A program made the position numbers and the translations under genes. DNA of 64,000 bases from Sanguibacter suarezii NBRC 16159 (lineage in GTDB: Bacteria > Actinomycetota > Actinomycetes > Actinomycetales > Cellulomonadaceae), in the NCBI RefSeq assembly GCF_001552735.1, contig NZ_BCRT01000022.1, forward strand, positions 1 to 64,000, written 5' to 3'. Shown here piece after piece: positions 50,703-61,163 of the stretch. Each line of letters starts with the position of its first letter. The stretch's first letter is position 1. The notes under the pieces are model-generated. The model was not told the origin of the DNA. It worked only from the letters and a program-made list of their open reading frames with translations, and ran no database searches.

Positions 50703-52040
50703 TCAGCCCAGCGCGTGCCGCATGGGCTCGAGCTTGGCCTCGGTCTCGGCGAGCTCGGCGTCGGGGTCGGAGGCGGCCACGACCCCGCACCCGGCGAAGA
50801 GCCGGATCCGGTGGGGGTCGGCGGGGTCGAGCGCGGCGGACCGCAGGGCGATGCCCCACTCCCCGTCCCCGTCGCCGCCCATCCATCCCACCGGCCCGGC
50901 GTACCGGGCCCGGTCCATACCCTCGATCTCGCGGATGAGAGCGTTGGCCACCGGGGTGGGCGTGCCGCAGACCGCAGCCGTGGGGTGCAGCGCCGCAGCG
51001 AGCGACAGGCTCGACGGCGTCGTCTCGCCCGTGGTGCACAGCACCCCGGTGACGTCGCTGGCCAGGTGCAGCACGTTGGGCAGGTGCAGCACGAAGGGTG
51101 TCTCGGGGACGTTGAGCGACTGGCAGAACGGCTCGAGGGCCTGAGCCACCGAGGTGACCGCATACTCGTGCTCCTCGAGGTCCTTGGAGGAGTGCGCGAG
51201 CACTGCGGCCCGCGCCAGGTCTGCTTCCTCGCCGCCGGTCCGGCGGATCGTCCCGGCGAGCACGCGGGAGGTGACCAGCCCCTTCTCGCTGCGCACGAGC
51301 AGCTCGGGCGTCGCTCCGACCATGCCGTCCACGCTGAAGGTCCAGCACCCGGCGTAGGAGTCCGCCAGGCGGGTCAGCAGCCAGCGCGGGTCGATCGGCT
51401 CGCTCGTGCGGGCGAGCACGTCGCGCGCCATGACCACCTTCTCCAGCGCCCCTGCTCGGATCCGGTCCACCGCCTCCTCGACGGCGGCCGTCCAGGCGTC
51501 GTCGGTGACGGCTCCCTGGGAGTAGGTCACCGTGCCGGGGGAGGAGATCGGCGTGGCGCCGCCCGCCTCGGTGACGACCTCGGTGAGCGTGGGCGCCGGG
51601 CTCAGCGCGGGCACGGCGTCGGCCGTGGTGATCGTGGTGATCCAGGACTTCTCACCGCGCCGGCCGACGACGACGCGCGGCACCACGAGCACCCCGCCGG
51701 CGGCGGAGGACTCATCGAAGGCGAAGGACCCGAAGGCGACCGGGCCGGTGCCGGGCAGCATGATGTCGTCTCGCACGATCGCGTGGGCGCGCAGCCGGGC
51801 CCAGGCGGCCTCGGCGTCGGCGAAGCGCGCGGCGCCCGTCGTCTCGATCCGGGCCACCTCGCCCCAGGCGACCAGGCCGTCGCCGCGGCGCACCCACGCC
51901 AGCGGGCCGGTGGCCGGGAGCAGGCGCAGCAGCGCTGCGACGTCGGTGTCGAGATCGCCGTCGAGCGACGTGGTGCGGACCACGAGGGCTGTGGGGCGGG
52001 GCTGGGGGGAATCGCTCGGGGCGGCCGGCTGGGAACTCAT
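50703..52040 (-). CDS. menF: Isochorismate synthase MenF
   Basis: 445 residues from the ATG at 52040 (GTG 52046 and TTG 52049 are alternatives). Chorismate-binding fold: LEKVVMARDVLARTSEPI, GATPELLVRSEKGLVTSRVLAGTI (with the catalytic Glu), HLASDVTGVL and HPTAAVCGTPTPVA, ending RLFAGCGVVAASDPDAELAE. It makes isochorismate for MenD; the same fold serves siderophore EntC enzymes. No siderophore genes are near and all other men genes are, so MenF is preferred. Divergent from menG. Confidence 0.9.
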   Translation of the reverse strand: MSSQPAAPSDSPQPRPTALVVRTTSLDGDLDTDVAALLRLLPATGPLAWVRRGDGLVAWGEVARIETTGAARFADAEAAWARLRAHAIVRDDIMLPGTGPVAFGSFAFDESSAAGGVLVVPRVVVGRRGEKSWITTITTADAVPALSPAPTLTEVVTEAGGATPISSPGTVTYSQGAVTDDAWTAAVEEAVDRIRAGALEKVVMARDVLARTSEPIDPRWLLTRLADSYAGCWTFSVDGMVGATPELLVRSEKGLVTSRVLAGTIRRTGGEEADLARAAVLAHSSKDLEEHEYAVTSVAQALEPFCQSLNVPETPFVLHLPNVLHLASDVTGVLCTTGETTPSSLSLAAALHPTAAVCGTPTPVANALIREIEGMDRARYAGPVGWMGGDGDGEWGIALRSAALDPADPHRIRLFAGCGVVAASDPDAELAETEAKLEPMRHALG

Positions 52041-52139
52041 CGCCACCAAGCCTACGACTCATCCTGTGGGCGTGGTGCCGTCCCACGGCGCCCGCGCGGG
52101 GGTGCGCCGCCACCTGCGCTCAGATGAGACGATGGGGCA

Positions 52140-52835
52140 ATGTCACGCGCCAGCCTGGAGAAGAAGCCCACCGAGGTCGCCTCGATGTTCGACGGCATCG
52201 CTCGCCACTACGACCTCACCAACGACCTGATCTCGCTCGGGCAGGACCGCTCGTGGCGTCGGGCGACGGTCAAGGCCGTCGGCGCCGGTCCGGGCGACCG
52301 CGTCCTGGACCTGGCTGCGGGCACCGGCACGTCGAGCGAGCCCTTCGCCGCGGCCGGCGCGCAGGTCGTGCCGTGCGACTTCTCCTTCGGCATGCTCGCG
52401 GTGGGCAAGGAGCGCCGTCCCGACCTGCCCTTCACGGCCGGCGACGCGACGCAGCTGCCCTTCGCGGACGAGTCCTTCGACGTGGTGACCATCTCCTTCG
52501 GCCTGCGCAACGTCGTGGACACCCTGGGTGCGCTCACCGAGATGCGCCGGGTGGTCCGCCCCGGGGGACGCATCGTCATCTGCGAGTTCTCCGCACCCAC
52601 CTGGGCCCCGCTGCGCACGGTGTACAGCGAGTACCTCATGCGCGCGCTGCCCAAGGTCGCCGGGATGGTGACCAAGGACGCCGGGTCCTACGAGTACCTG
52701 GCTGAGTCCATCCGCGCCTGGCCGGACCAGGAGGAGCTGGGCCGGCTCATGCTGTCGGCCGGCTGGAGCTCGGTGGGCTACCGCAACCTCACCGGTGGCA
52801 TCGTCGCGCTGCACCGCGGCACCCGCACGGACTGA
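52140..52835 (+). CDS. menG: Demethylmenaquinone methyltransferase MenG (UbiE family)
   Basis: 231 residues. The SAM-binding site is [20 protein letters not shown], with the UbiE signatures [22 protein letters not shown] and [27 protein letters not shown]. It performs the final ring methylation of menaquinone. Divergent from menF with about 100 bp between starts. It ends 13 bp before the convergent cellulase gene, with a small GACCG/CGGTC stem in the gap. Confidence 0.95.
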   Translation: MSRASLEKKPTEVASMFDGIARHYDLTNDLISLGQDRSWRRATVKAVGAGPGDRVLDLAAGTGTSSEPFAAAGAQVVPCDFSFGMLAVGKERRPDLPFTAGDATQLPFADESFDVVTISFGLRNVVDTLGALTEMRRVVRPGGRIVICEFSAPTWAPLRTVYSEYLMRALPKVAGMVTKDAGSYEYLAESIRAWPDQEELGRLMLSAGWSSVGYRNLTGGIVALHRGTRTD

Positions 52836-52847
52836 CCGGACGGGCGG

Positions 52848-54260
52848 TCACCAGCTGGCGTTGCGCGCCAGCTCGAGGGCGCCGTCCTGCCACCACTGGC
52901 CCGCGGCCGGGCCGCCGTTGCAGGCGCCGTCGCTCTCTCCCGGCGCCTTGGCCCAGATGAGCGCGTCGAGCCGGGTGCCGTCGGAGACCATCTGCGACGG
53001 CTCTCCGAGCCCGCGCCCGCCGGGGTTGCACCACTGCGTGCCGTCCGGCCCCGCGCCGTTGCGCGAGGTGTCCACGACGAAGGTCTTCCCGCCCACCAGC
53101 GCCGAGACCTCCTCGCCGTAGGCCCGTGAGGCCTCGGTGGTCTGGTAGTTGGAGGTGTTGAGGGCGAAGCCCGCAGCGTGGTCGAAGCCGACGAGAGCGA
53201 GCCGCCGGGCGGCCTCGGCGGCGCTCAACCACGCCGGGTGCCCGGCGTCGACGTAGACGCGTCCACCGGCCAGCGTGAGCTTCTCGGCGGCGTACCGGAG
53301 GTAGCCCACCCGGTCGCCCTGACCGTCGCAGTCGCCGAGCTGGGCGAGGGCGTCGGGTTCCAGGACGATCCACGGGGTCCCCGTGATGCCGGAGGCGATC
53401 GTGTCGATCCAGGCCGCGTACTCGCTCGTGGCGACGCCGCCCGCGGAGTGGTTGCCGCAGTCGCGGCCGGGGATGGCGTAGACCACGACCAGCGGAATCT
53501 GTCCGGCGGCGGCCGCCTGGCTCGTGTGGTCGGCCAGCGAGGCGCGCGCCTGGTCCGCGCTGGACCAGCTGCCCACCCACAGCGCCTGGGGGGTCTGGGC
53601 GATCTTGTCGAGCAGGGTCCGCGTCTCGCCCGAGGCGGCCTGGGCGGCCGTCGCGGCCTGCGTGGCCGGGTTGGTGTAGAAGCCGGTCAGGGCCTGGGGC
53701 GCAGGTCCAGCCGGGGGCCCGGCGCTCGGAGCTGCGGGCGTGCCCGGCGCCGGGCCGGTGCACGGCTCCCCGTCGAGGGTGAAATCTGTCGGCACGCCGT
53801 TGGAGCCCTGCCACGACGCGATGAAGCCGAAGGTGGCGCTCTCCCCGACGTCGAGCGCGGCGTTGTGCTCGACGGAGGTCATCGAGACCGCGGTCGCGGT
53901 CTGGCTCGCGGTCGCGTTCCACGTCTGTCCCACACTCTGGCCGTCGGCGAAGGTCCACCCCAGCGTCCAGGTGGCCACGGGAGCAGCCAGGACCGTGACG
54001 ACGACGTCGGCCTGGAACTCGCCCTGCCACTGGTTCGTCACGGTGTACTCCACCGCGCACGTCGGTGGCGGCGGCGTCTGCGTCGCGGAGTCAGACGGTG
54101 TCACCGGCGCCGCGAGGGAGGGGGACGAGGACGCGCCGGCCTCGTCGACGGGAGCGGAGCCGGAGCAGGCGACCAGCGTCGCGGCGAGCGCGCCCGCGAC
54201 GAGCAGCCGCACGGAGCGTCCCAGCATGTGGTCCAGCGGCGAGCGGTGCGGCGTCGGCAT
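52848..54260 (-). CDS. GH6 cellulase lipoprotein with N-terminal CBM2
   Basis: 470 residues from the ATG at 54260, with GGAG 5 nt upstream; a further ATG at 54227 is possible. Lipobox LVAC gives Cys32 as the likely lipidated residue. A CBM2-type cellulose-binding domain (about 68-167, bounded by Cys68 and Cys167, with W79, W99 and W151) is followed by a Pro/Ala/Gly linker. The GH6 domain starts at GFYTNP and has VVVYAIPGRDCG (Asp267) and WIVLEPDALAQ (Asp303), the family acid/base region signatures. It hydrolyses beta-1,4-glucan at the cell surface. It sits alone, against the transcription direction of menG and menJ. Confidence 0.92.
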   Translation of the reverse strand: MPTPHRSPLDHMLGRSVRLLVAGALAATLVACSGSAPVDEAGASSSPSLAAPVTPSDSATQTPPPPTCAVEYTVTNQWQGEFQADVVVTVLAAPVATWTLGWTFADGQSVGQTWNATASQTATAVSMTSVEHNAALDVGESATFGFIASWQGSNGVPTDFTLDGEPCTGPAPGTPAAPSAGPPAGPAPQALTGFYTNPATQAATAAQAASGETRTLLDKIAQTPQALWVGSWSSADQARASLADHTSQAAAAGQIPLVVVYAIPGRDCGNHSAGGVATSEYAAWIDTIASGITGTPWIVLEPDALAQLGDCDGQGDRVGYLRYAAEKLTLAGGRVYVDAGHPAWLSAAEAARRLALVGFDHAAGFALNTSNYQTTEASRAYGEEVSALVGGKTFVVDTSRNGAGPDGTQWCNPGGRGLGEPSQMVSDGTRLDALIWAKAPGESDGACNGGPAAGQWWQDGALELARNASW

Positions 54261-54572
54261 GGTGCTCCGGTCCCTCGTGCGGTCAGGTGGCAGACGCTCG
54301 CTCAGCGAGCGCACGAGCGTCCTGGCAGGCGCCCACGAGGGGGTCGGTCTCCCTGCGCAGAACATAGTCGACGCAGGTCCGCGGCTTGTGCGACGGACAT
54401 GCGGGGCAGGCCTAAGGAAGGCATGCCTAAGCAGACATCGGGCAGGACCGTGACTAGAGTGGCGTCATTGATTGTGATCCGATTCACAAACGATGGCTCG
54501 TCGGCGCGCCCCCACGGCGCTGCGTCTGTTTTCCCCCAGGCACGACCCGTTCGGTTCGCGAAGAGGCAGGAC
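54261..54572. promoter_or_regulatory. 312-bp divergent region between cellulase and menJ-nuo
   Basis: No gene. It contains a GC palindrome near the cellulase start (GCTCGCTCAGCGAGC, 54296-54310), an AGGCATGCCT palindrome (54419-54428), a TAGAGT -10-like box (54455-54460) and a Rex operator (54472-54489). AAGAGGCAGGAC precedes the menJ ATG. Confidence 0.55.
54472..54489. promoter_or_regulatory. Rex operator upstream of menJ-nuoA operon
   Basis: TTGTGATCCGATTCACAA matches the Rex consensus TTGTGAANNNNTTCACAA at all arm positions but one. It lies about 85 bp before the menJ start, just downstream of a TAGAGT -10-like box. Rex is encoded in the same window (31392) and is known to repress nuo in Streptomyces. 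Confidence 0.75.
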
Positions 54573-55868
54573 ATGAGACTCACAGGCAGCGATGACGCAG
54601 ACGTCATCGTCGTGGGCGCAGGGCCGGCTGGCTCTGCCGCCGCCCACTACTGCGCCGCCGCGGGCCTCGACGTCCTGCTCATGGAGAAGTCCAGCTTCCC
54701 CCGGGACAAGATCTGCGGCGACGGGCTCACCCCGCGCGCGGTCAGCGAGCTGGTCCGGATGGGCGTTCCCACCCGTGAAGAGGACGGCTGGATCCGCAAC
54801 GTCGGGCTGCGCGCCGTCGCCGGCGGACGGTCCTATGAGTTCCCCTGGCCCGAGCTCAAGTCCTACCCCTCCTACGGGCTCGCGCGCTCGCGGATGAACC
54901 TCGACCAGACGCTGGCCGAGCACGCCCGCGCCACCGGCGCCAAGCTCATGGAGCGCACCAACGTCACCGGCGCCGTCACCGACGAGCGCACCGGCCGCGT
55001 CGTCGGCGTGACAGCACGCCCGGTGGACGAGGCCGGCCGCCGCGCCGGGGAGGAGCGCACCTACCGTGCCCCCGTCGTCATCGCGGCCGACGGCGTCTCG
55101 GCCCGGATGGCCACCTCGCTGGGGATCGAGAAGGCCAACAACCGCCCGATGGGCGTCGCGGTGCGCACGTACTTCACCAGCCCCCGTCACGACGACCCGT
55201 GGATGGAGTCCCAGCTCGAGCTGTGGGACGGCAAGCCCGGCAAGTCGAACCTGCTGCCCGGCTACGGCTGGATCTTCGCCCTGGGCGACGGCACGGTCAA
55301 CGTCGGCCTCGGCTCGGTGTCCTCGACCGCCGCGGCCACGAAGATCGACTACAAGAACCTCTTCGCCCGGTGGATGGAGAACACTCCCGAGGAGTGGGGC
55401 TTCACCCCGGAGAACCAGCTCGGCCCGGTGCGCGGCGCCGCGCTGCCGATGGGCTTCAACCGCAAGCCTCTCTACACCCGCGGCCTCATGCTCGTCGGCG
55501 ACGCCGGCGGGATGGTCAGCCCCTTCAACGGTGAGGGCATCGCCTACGCCATGCAGGCTGGCCGGACCGCGGCCGACGTCGTCGCGCAGGCCCGCGTGCG
55601 CGGCACCGACGCCTCCCGCGAGCGGGCGCTCGCCACCTACCCCGAGATCATGCGCCGCGACCTCGGTGGGTACTACACGCTCGGGCGGTACTTCGTGAAG
55701 CTCATCGAGCACCCGCAGGTCATGCACCTGTGCACGAAGTACGGGCTGCCCCGGCCGTTGATCATGAAGTTCGTCGTCAAGCTCCTGTCCGACTGCTACG
55801 AACCCCACGGTGGCGACGTCGTCGACCGAGTCATCGCGGGTCTGACCAGGGTGGTGCGCTCCGCATGA
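54573..55868 (+). CDS. menJ: Geranylgeranyl-reductase-family FAD oxidoreductase, MenJ-like
   Basis: 431 residues from the ATG at 54573. FAD-binding GAGPAGSAAAHYCAAAGLDVLL, the DKICGDGLTPRAVSEL motif, and LVGDAGGMVSPFNGEGIAYAMQ place it in the geranylgeranyl reductase family. In mycobacteria the homologue at this position (Rv0561c, MenJ) saturates one isoprene unit of menaquinone. Here it directly precedes nuoA with an ATGA overlap, linking quinone tailoring to Complex I. The role is inferred from family and context. Confidence 0.88.
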   Translation: MRLTGSDDADVIVVGAGPAGSAAAHYCAAAGLDVLLMEKSSFPRDKICGDGLTPRAVSELVRMGVPTREEDGWIRNVGLRAVAGGRSYEFPWPELKSYPSYGLARSRMNLDQTLAEHARATGAKLMERTNVTGAVTDERTGRVVGVTARPVDEAGRRAGEERTYRAPVVIAADGVSARMATSLGIEKANNRPMGVAVRTYFTSPRHDDPWMESQLELWDGKPGKSNLLPGYGWIFALGDGTVNVGLGSVSSTAAATKIDYKNLFARWMENTPEEWGFTPENQLGPVRGAALPMGFNRKPLYTRGLMLVGDAGGMVSPFNGEGIAYAMQAGRTAADVVAQARVRGTDASRERALATYPEIMRRDLGGYYTLGRYFVKLIEHPQVMHLCTKYGLPRPLIMKFVVKLLSDCYEPHGGDVVDRVIAGLTRVVRSA

Positions 55869-56227
55869 ACAATCCGTATGTCCCTCTTCTCGTCCTCATG
55901 GGAATCGCCCTGGTGCTCGCCCTCGGCGGTGTGGGTGCGAGCGCGCTCATCGGTCCCAAGCGCTACAACCGGGCCAAGCTCGACGCCTACGAGTGCGGGA
56001 TCGAACCGACCCCGCAGGCTGCTGGCGGCGGGCGGTTCCCGATCAAGTACTACCTCGTGGCGATGACCTTCATCATCTTCGACATCGAGGTCGTCTTCCT
56101 CTACCCGTGGGCCGTGGACTTCACCACGCTGGCCACCTTCGGTCTGGTCGCGATGCTCGCCTTCCTGGCGCTCATCACCGTGCCGTTCATCTACGAGTGG
56201 CGCCGGGGTGGGTTCGAGTGGGTCTGA
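55865..56227 (+). CDS. nuoA: NADH-quinone oxidoreductase subunit A
   Basis: 120 residues with three membrane helices. Typical segments: KRYNRAKLDAYECGIEP and FPIKYYLVAMTFIIFDIEVVFLYPW. Membrane-arm subunit near the quinone site of Complex I. Starts in the menJ stop (ATGA). First nuo gene of the cluster, probably co-transcribed from the Rex-controlled promoter upstream of menJ. Confidence 0.96.
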   Translation: MNNPYVPLLVLMGIALVLALGGVGASALIGPKRYNRAKLDAYECGIEPTPQAAGGGRFPIKYYLVAMTFIIFDIEVVFLYPWAVDFTTLATFGLVAMLAFLALITVPFIYEWRRGGFEWV

Positions 56228-56274
56228 CCACCGCACCGTCGCACGACACTCTGCTCGACGAAAGGGTTTGAGAC

Positions 56275-56826
56275 ATGGGGATCGAAGAGGCTCCCTCAGG
56301 ATTCCTCCTGACGACGATCGAAGACCTCGCCGGATACTTCCGCAAGGGGTCGCTGTGGCCGGTGACCTTCGGTCTGGCGTGCTGCGCGATCGAGATGATG
56401 GCGGCCGGCGCCAGCCGGTTCGACCTGTCCCGCTTCGGCATGGAGGTGTTCCGCGCCTCCCCGCGCCAGGCTGACCTCATGATCGTCGCCGGCCGCGTGA
56501 GCCAGAAGATGGCCCCCGTCGTGCGCCAGGTCTACGACCAGATGGCCGAGCCCAAGTGGGTGCTGTCGATGGGCGTCTGCGCCTCCAGCGGCGGCATGTT
56601 CAACAACTACGCGATCGTCCAGGGCGTCGACCATATCGTGCCCGTGGACATCTACCTGCCCGGCTGCCCCCCGCGCCCGGAGATGCTCATCAACGCGATC
56701 CTCGAGCTGCACAAGCAGATCCAGGACGAGCCGCTCGGGGTCAACCGCAAGGAGGCGGCCCGCGCCGCCGAGGCGGCCGCGCTCGTGGCCACCCCCACCC
56801 ACGAGATGAAGGGGCTCCTGCGATGA
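56275..56826 (+). CDS. nuoB: NADH-quinone oxidoreductase subunit B
   Basis: 183 residues. Ligands of cluster N2 are in [10 protein letters not shown] (adjacent Cys pair), [11 protein letters not shown] and LPGCPPRPE. It passes electrons to menaquinone. The C-terminus beyond the PPRP motif is a helical Ala/Glu-rich extension ending at the nuoC overlap (ATGA). GAAAGG lies upstream of the ATG. Confidence 0.97.
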   Translation: MGIEEAPSGFLLTTIEDLAGYFRKGSLWPVTFGLACCAIEMMAAGASRFDLSRFGMEVFRASPRQADLMIVAGRVSQKMAPVVRQVYDQMAEPKWVLSMGVCASSGGMFNNYAIVQGVDHIVPVDIYLPGCPPRPEMLINAILELHKQIQDEPLGVNRKEAARAAEAAALVATPTHEMKGLLR

Positions 56827-57565
56827 CGGACGTCACCCCTGGCGGCGACGTCGAGGCCCTCGCCGGGACCGAGCGTCGCCGACCTCCTCTCGAGGTCGTC
56901 GAGGTCCGCACCGGCATGTTCGGGGTGCACGGGACCGGAGACACCTCCGGGTTCGGCGGCCTGGTCCGCCCGGTCGTCATGCCCTCGGCCAGCCCCCGCC
57001 CCTACGGTGGCTGGTACGACGAGGTCGTGGACGTCCTGGCCGAGGTGCTCGCCGAGGCCGGCGTGGACGCTGATGCCGCGATCGAGAGCGTTCTCGTCGA
57101 CCCGCCCTTCGCCTCCAGCACGCGCTCCGAGCTGACCCTGCACGTGGCGCCCGAGCACCTCGTCGCCGTCTGCCAGGCGCTGCGCGACGACCAGGACCTG
57201 CGGTTCGAGCTGAGCCTGGGCGTCTCCGGGGTGCACTACCCGAGCGAGACCGGCCGCGAGCTGCACGCCGTCTACCACCTCACCTCGATCACCCACGGAC
57301 GCAACCTGCGCCTGGAGGTCGCCGTCCCGGACGCCGACCCGCACATCCCGACCACGACGACGGTCTACCCGACCAACGACTGGCACGAACGCGAGACCTG
57401 GGACTTCTTCGGCATCATCTTCGACGGCCACCCGGCCCTCGCGCGCATCGAGATGCCTGACGACTGGCCCGGGCACCCGCAGCGCAAGGACTACCCGCTC
57501 GGCGGCATCCCCGTGGAGTACAAGGGCGCCACGGTGCCCCCGCCGGACACGAGGAGGTCGTACTC

Positions 57566-57569
<4 letters not shown>
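56823..57569 (+). CDS. nuoC: NADH-quinone oxidoreductase subunit C
   Basis: 248 residues. The 30-kDa subunit core has [40 protein letters not shown], and the C-terminal [19 protein letters not shown]. Peripheral-arm subunit that packs against NuoD. Overlaps nuoB and nuoD by ATGA at each end. NuoC and NuoD are separate here, unlike in E. coli. Confidence 0.96.
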
Positions 57570-58911
<1,342 letters not shown>

Positions 58912-58915
<4 letters not shown>

Positions 58916-59787
58916 GCATCGACACTCAGCCGACCGGCGGCTGGCCCGGACCCCGTCCGGGGTCCGGCTACGACTCGGTCACCTTCGCCCGCCTCGAGGC
59001 GGACGCCCGCGCGATCATCGCCCGCTACCCGCAGGCCCGTTCGGCGCTGCTGCCCATGCTGCACCTGGTCCAGGCCGAGGACGGTTTCGTCTCGCGCGAC
59101 GGCATCGGCTTCTGCGCGCACATGCTGTCCATCACGCCCGCCGAGGTCTCCGCGGTCGCCACGTTCTACACCCAGTACAAGCGCCGGCCCAACGGCCGGT
59201 ACACCGTCGGCGTCTGCACCAACACCCTGTGCGCGATCATGGGCGGTGACGAGATCTTCGACGAGCTGAGCGACCACCTGGGCGTGGGGCACGACGAGAC
59301 CACCGAGGACGGCGCGATCACCCTCGAGCGGGTCGAGTGCAACGCGGCCTGCGACTACGCCCCCGTGGTGATGGTCAACTGGGAGTTCTTCGACAACCAG
59401 ACCCCGGCCAGCGCCACCGCCATGGTCGACGACCTGCGCCTGGGCAAGGACGTCGCCCCCAGCCGCGGCGCCCTGTCCGTCTGCGACTTCAAGGCCATGT
59501 CCCGGGTGCTCGCCGGCTTCACCGACGGCCGCGCCGACGAAGGCGTGGGCGCCGGAGCCCCGACGGTCGCCGGCACCGTCCTGGCCCGGGAGCACGGCTG
59601 GGTCGCCCCCGGCACGGAGCAGCCCGACCAGGGCGACGGCGCCACCGAGGACACCAGCGGCGCAGCCACGGGTGACGCCTCCGGCGCTCAGCCCACGGAC
59701 GGCGCCCCCTCCACCGGCGCCGAGCAGTCGAGCGCCGAACGTCCACCCGTCGGCCCTGCCGACACCACCCCGGAGGCAGAGCGATGA
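58912..59787 (+). CDS. nuoE: NADH-quinone oxidoreductase subunit E with long C-terminal tail
   Basis: 291 residues. The thioredoxin-like [2Fe-2S] domain has CTNTLC and [14 protein letters not shown], supplying four cysteine ligands of cluster N1a. Residues from about 215 to 291 are a Thr/Gly/Pro/Asp-rich tail without predicted fold, longer than typical NuoE (about 160-250 residues). Overlaps nuoD and nuoF by ATGA. Confidence 0.95.
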
Positions 59788-61163
59788 GCGACCAGCCAGC
59801 CACCACGGACGCACCGCACCCCACCGTGCTCGCCCCTGTGCTGTCAGCCTTCTGGGACGCCGACCAGTCCTGGACGCTGGAGACCTACCTCGCCAACGGC
59901 GGCTACGAGGGCCTGCGCGCGGCGCTCGCCCAGCCTCCCGGCGACGTCGTCCAGACGGTCAAGGACTCCGGCCTGCGCGGACGCGGCGGCGCCGGGTTCC
60001 CGACCGGCATGAAGTGGGGCTTCCTGCCGGCCCCCGACGGCGGACCGCGGTACCTCGTCGTCAACGCCGACGAGTCTGAGCCGGGGACCTGCAAGGACAT
60101 CCCGCTCATGCTCGCCACCCCGCAGTTCCTCATCGAGGGCGTGATCATCACGTCCTACGCGATCGGCTGCAACCACGCCTTCATCTACGTCCGCGGTGAG
60201 GTGCTGCACGTCTATCGCCGCCTGCTCAAGGCTGTCGAGGAGGCCTACGCCGCCGGGTACCTGGGCAAGGACATCCAGGGTTCGGGCTTCGACCTCGACG
60301 TCACCGTGCACGCCGGAGCCGGTGCGTACATCTGCGGTGAGGAGACGGCTCTGCTGGACTCCCTCGAAGGTCTGCGCGGGCAGCCGCGGCTCAAGCCGCC
60401 GTTCCCCGCCGTCGCCGGGCTCTACGCCCGCCCGACGGTGGTCAACAACGTCGAGTCGGTGGCCTCCGTGCCCCAGATCGTGGCTCGGGGGGCGCAGTGG
60501 TTCACGTCCATGGGCACCGAGCGCTCGGCCGGTCACGGTCTGTTCTCCCTGTCCGGGCACGTCACCCGCCCGGGTCAGTACGAGGCGCCGCTGGGTATCA
60601 CGCTGCGCGAGCTGCTCGAGATGGCGGGAGGGGTCCGCGGCGGCCGGGAGCTGAAGTTCTGGACCCCGGGCGGGTCCTCCACGCCGATCTTCACCGCCGC
60701 CCACCTCGACGTGCCCCTCGACTACGAGTCGGTCGCCAAGGCCGGCTCGATGCTCGGCACCCGTGCGCTGCAGATCTTCGACGAGACCACCTCGGTGGTC
60801 CGCGCGGTGACGCGGTGGACGGAGTTCTACGCCCACGAGTCCTGCGGCAAGTGCACCCCCTGCCGGGAGGGCACGTACTGGCTCAAGCAGATCCTGCGTC
60901 GGCTCGAGCTCGGTCAGGGCACCCAGACCGACATCGACACCCTGCTGGACACCTGCGACAACATCCTCGGCCGCGCCTTCTGTGCCCTCGGCGACGGCGC
61001 GACGTCGTGCATCACCTCGGCGATCCAGTACTTCCGCGAGGAGTTCGAGGCCGGCATGCACACCCCCGTGAGCGAGCTGTTCCCCCCGGAGCGCTCTGCT
61101 CTGTTCGACTACACGCCCAAGCCGCGCGCGGTGCTCGCGGGAACTGGCGCAGGAGGCCACTGA
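59784..61163 (+). CDS. nuoF: NADH-quinone oxidoreductase subunit F
   Basis: 459 residues. NADH/FMN site: [16 protein letters not shown] and [33 protein letters not shown] follows. The [4Fe-4S] N3 ligands are [12 protein letters not shown] plus Cys in [12 protein letters not shown]. Entry point for NADH electrons. Stop overlaps nuoG by one base. Confidence 0.97.
   Translation: MSDQPATTDAPHPTVLAPVLSAFWDADQSWTLETYLANGGYEGLRAALAQPPGDVVQTVKDSGLRGRGGAGFPTGMKWGFLPAPDGGPRYLVVNADESEPGTCKDIPLMLATPQFLIEGVIITSYAIGCNHAFIYVRGEVLHVYRRLLKAVEEAYAAGYLGKDIQGSGFDLDVTVHAGAGAYICGEETALLDSLEGLRGQPRLKPPFPAVAGLYARPTVVNNVESVASVPQIVARGAQWFTSMGTERSAGHGLFSLSGHVTRPGQYEAPLGITLRELLEMAGGVRGGRELKFWTPGGSSTPIFTAAHLDVPLDYESVAKAGSMLGTRALQIFDETTSVVRAVTRWTEFYAHESCGKCTPCREGTYWLKQILRRLELGQGTQTDIDTLLDTCDNILGRAFCALGDGATSCITSAIQYFREEFEAGMHTPVSELFPPERSALFDYTPKPRAVLAGTGAGGH

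Noticed and set aside
54296-54310. GCTCGCTCAGCGAGC as a CebR cellulose operator
   Set aside because: It is palindromic but does not match TGGGAGCGCTCCCA. I list it only as an unexplained dyad near the cellulase start.
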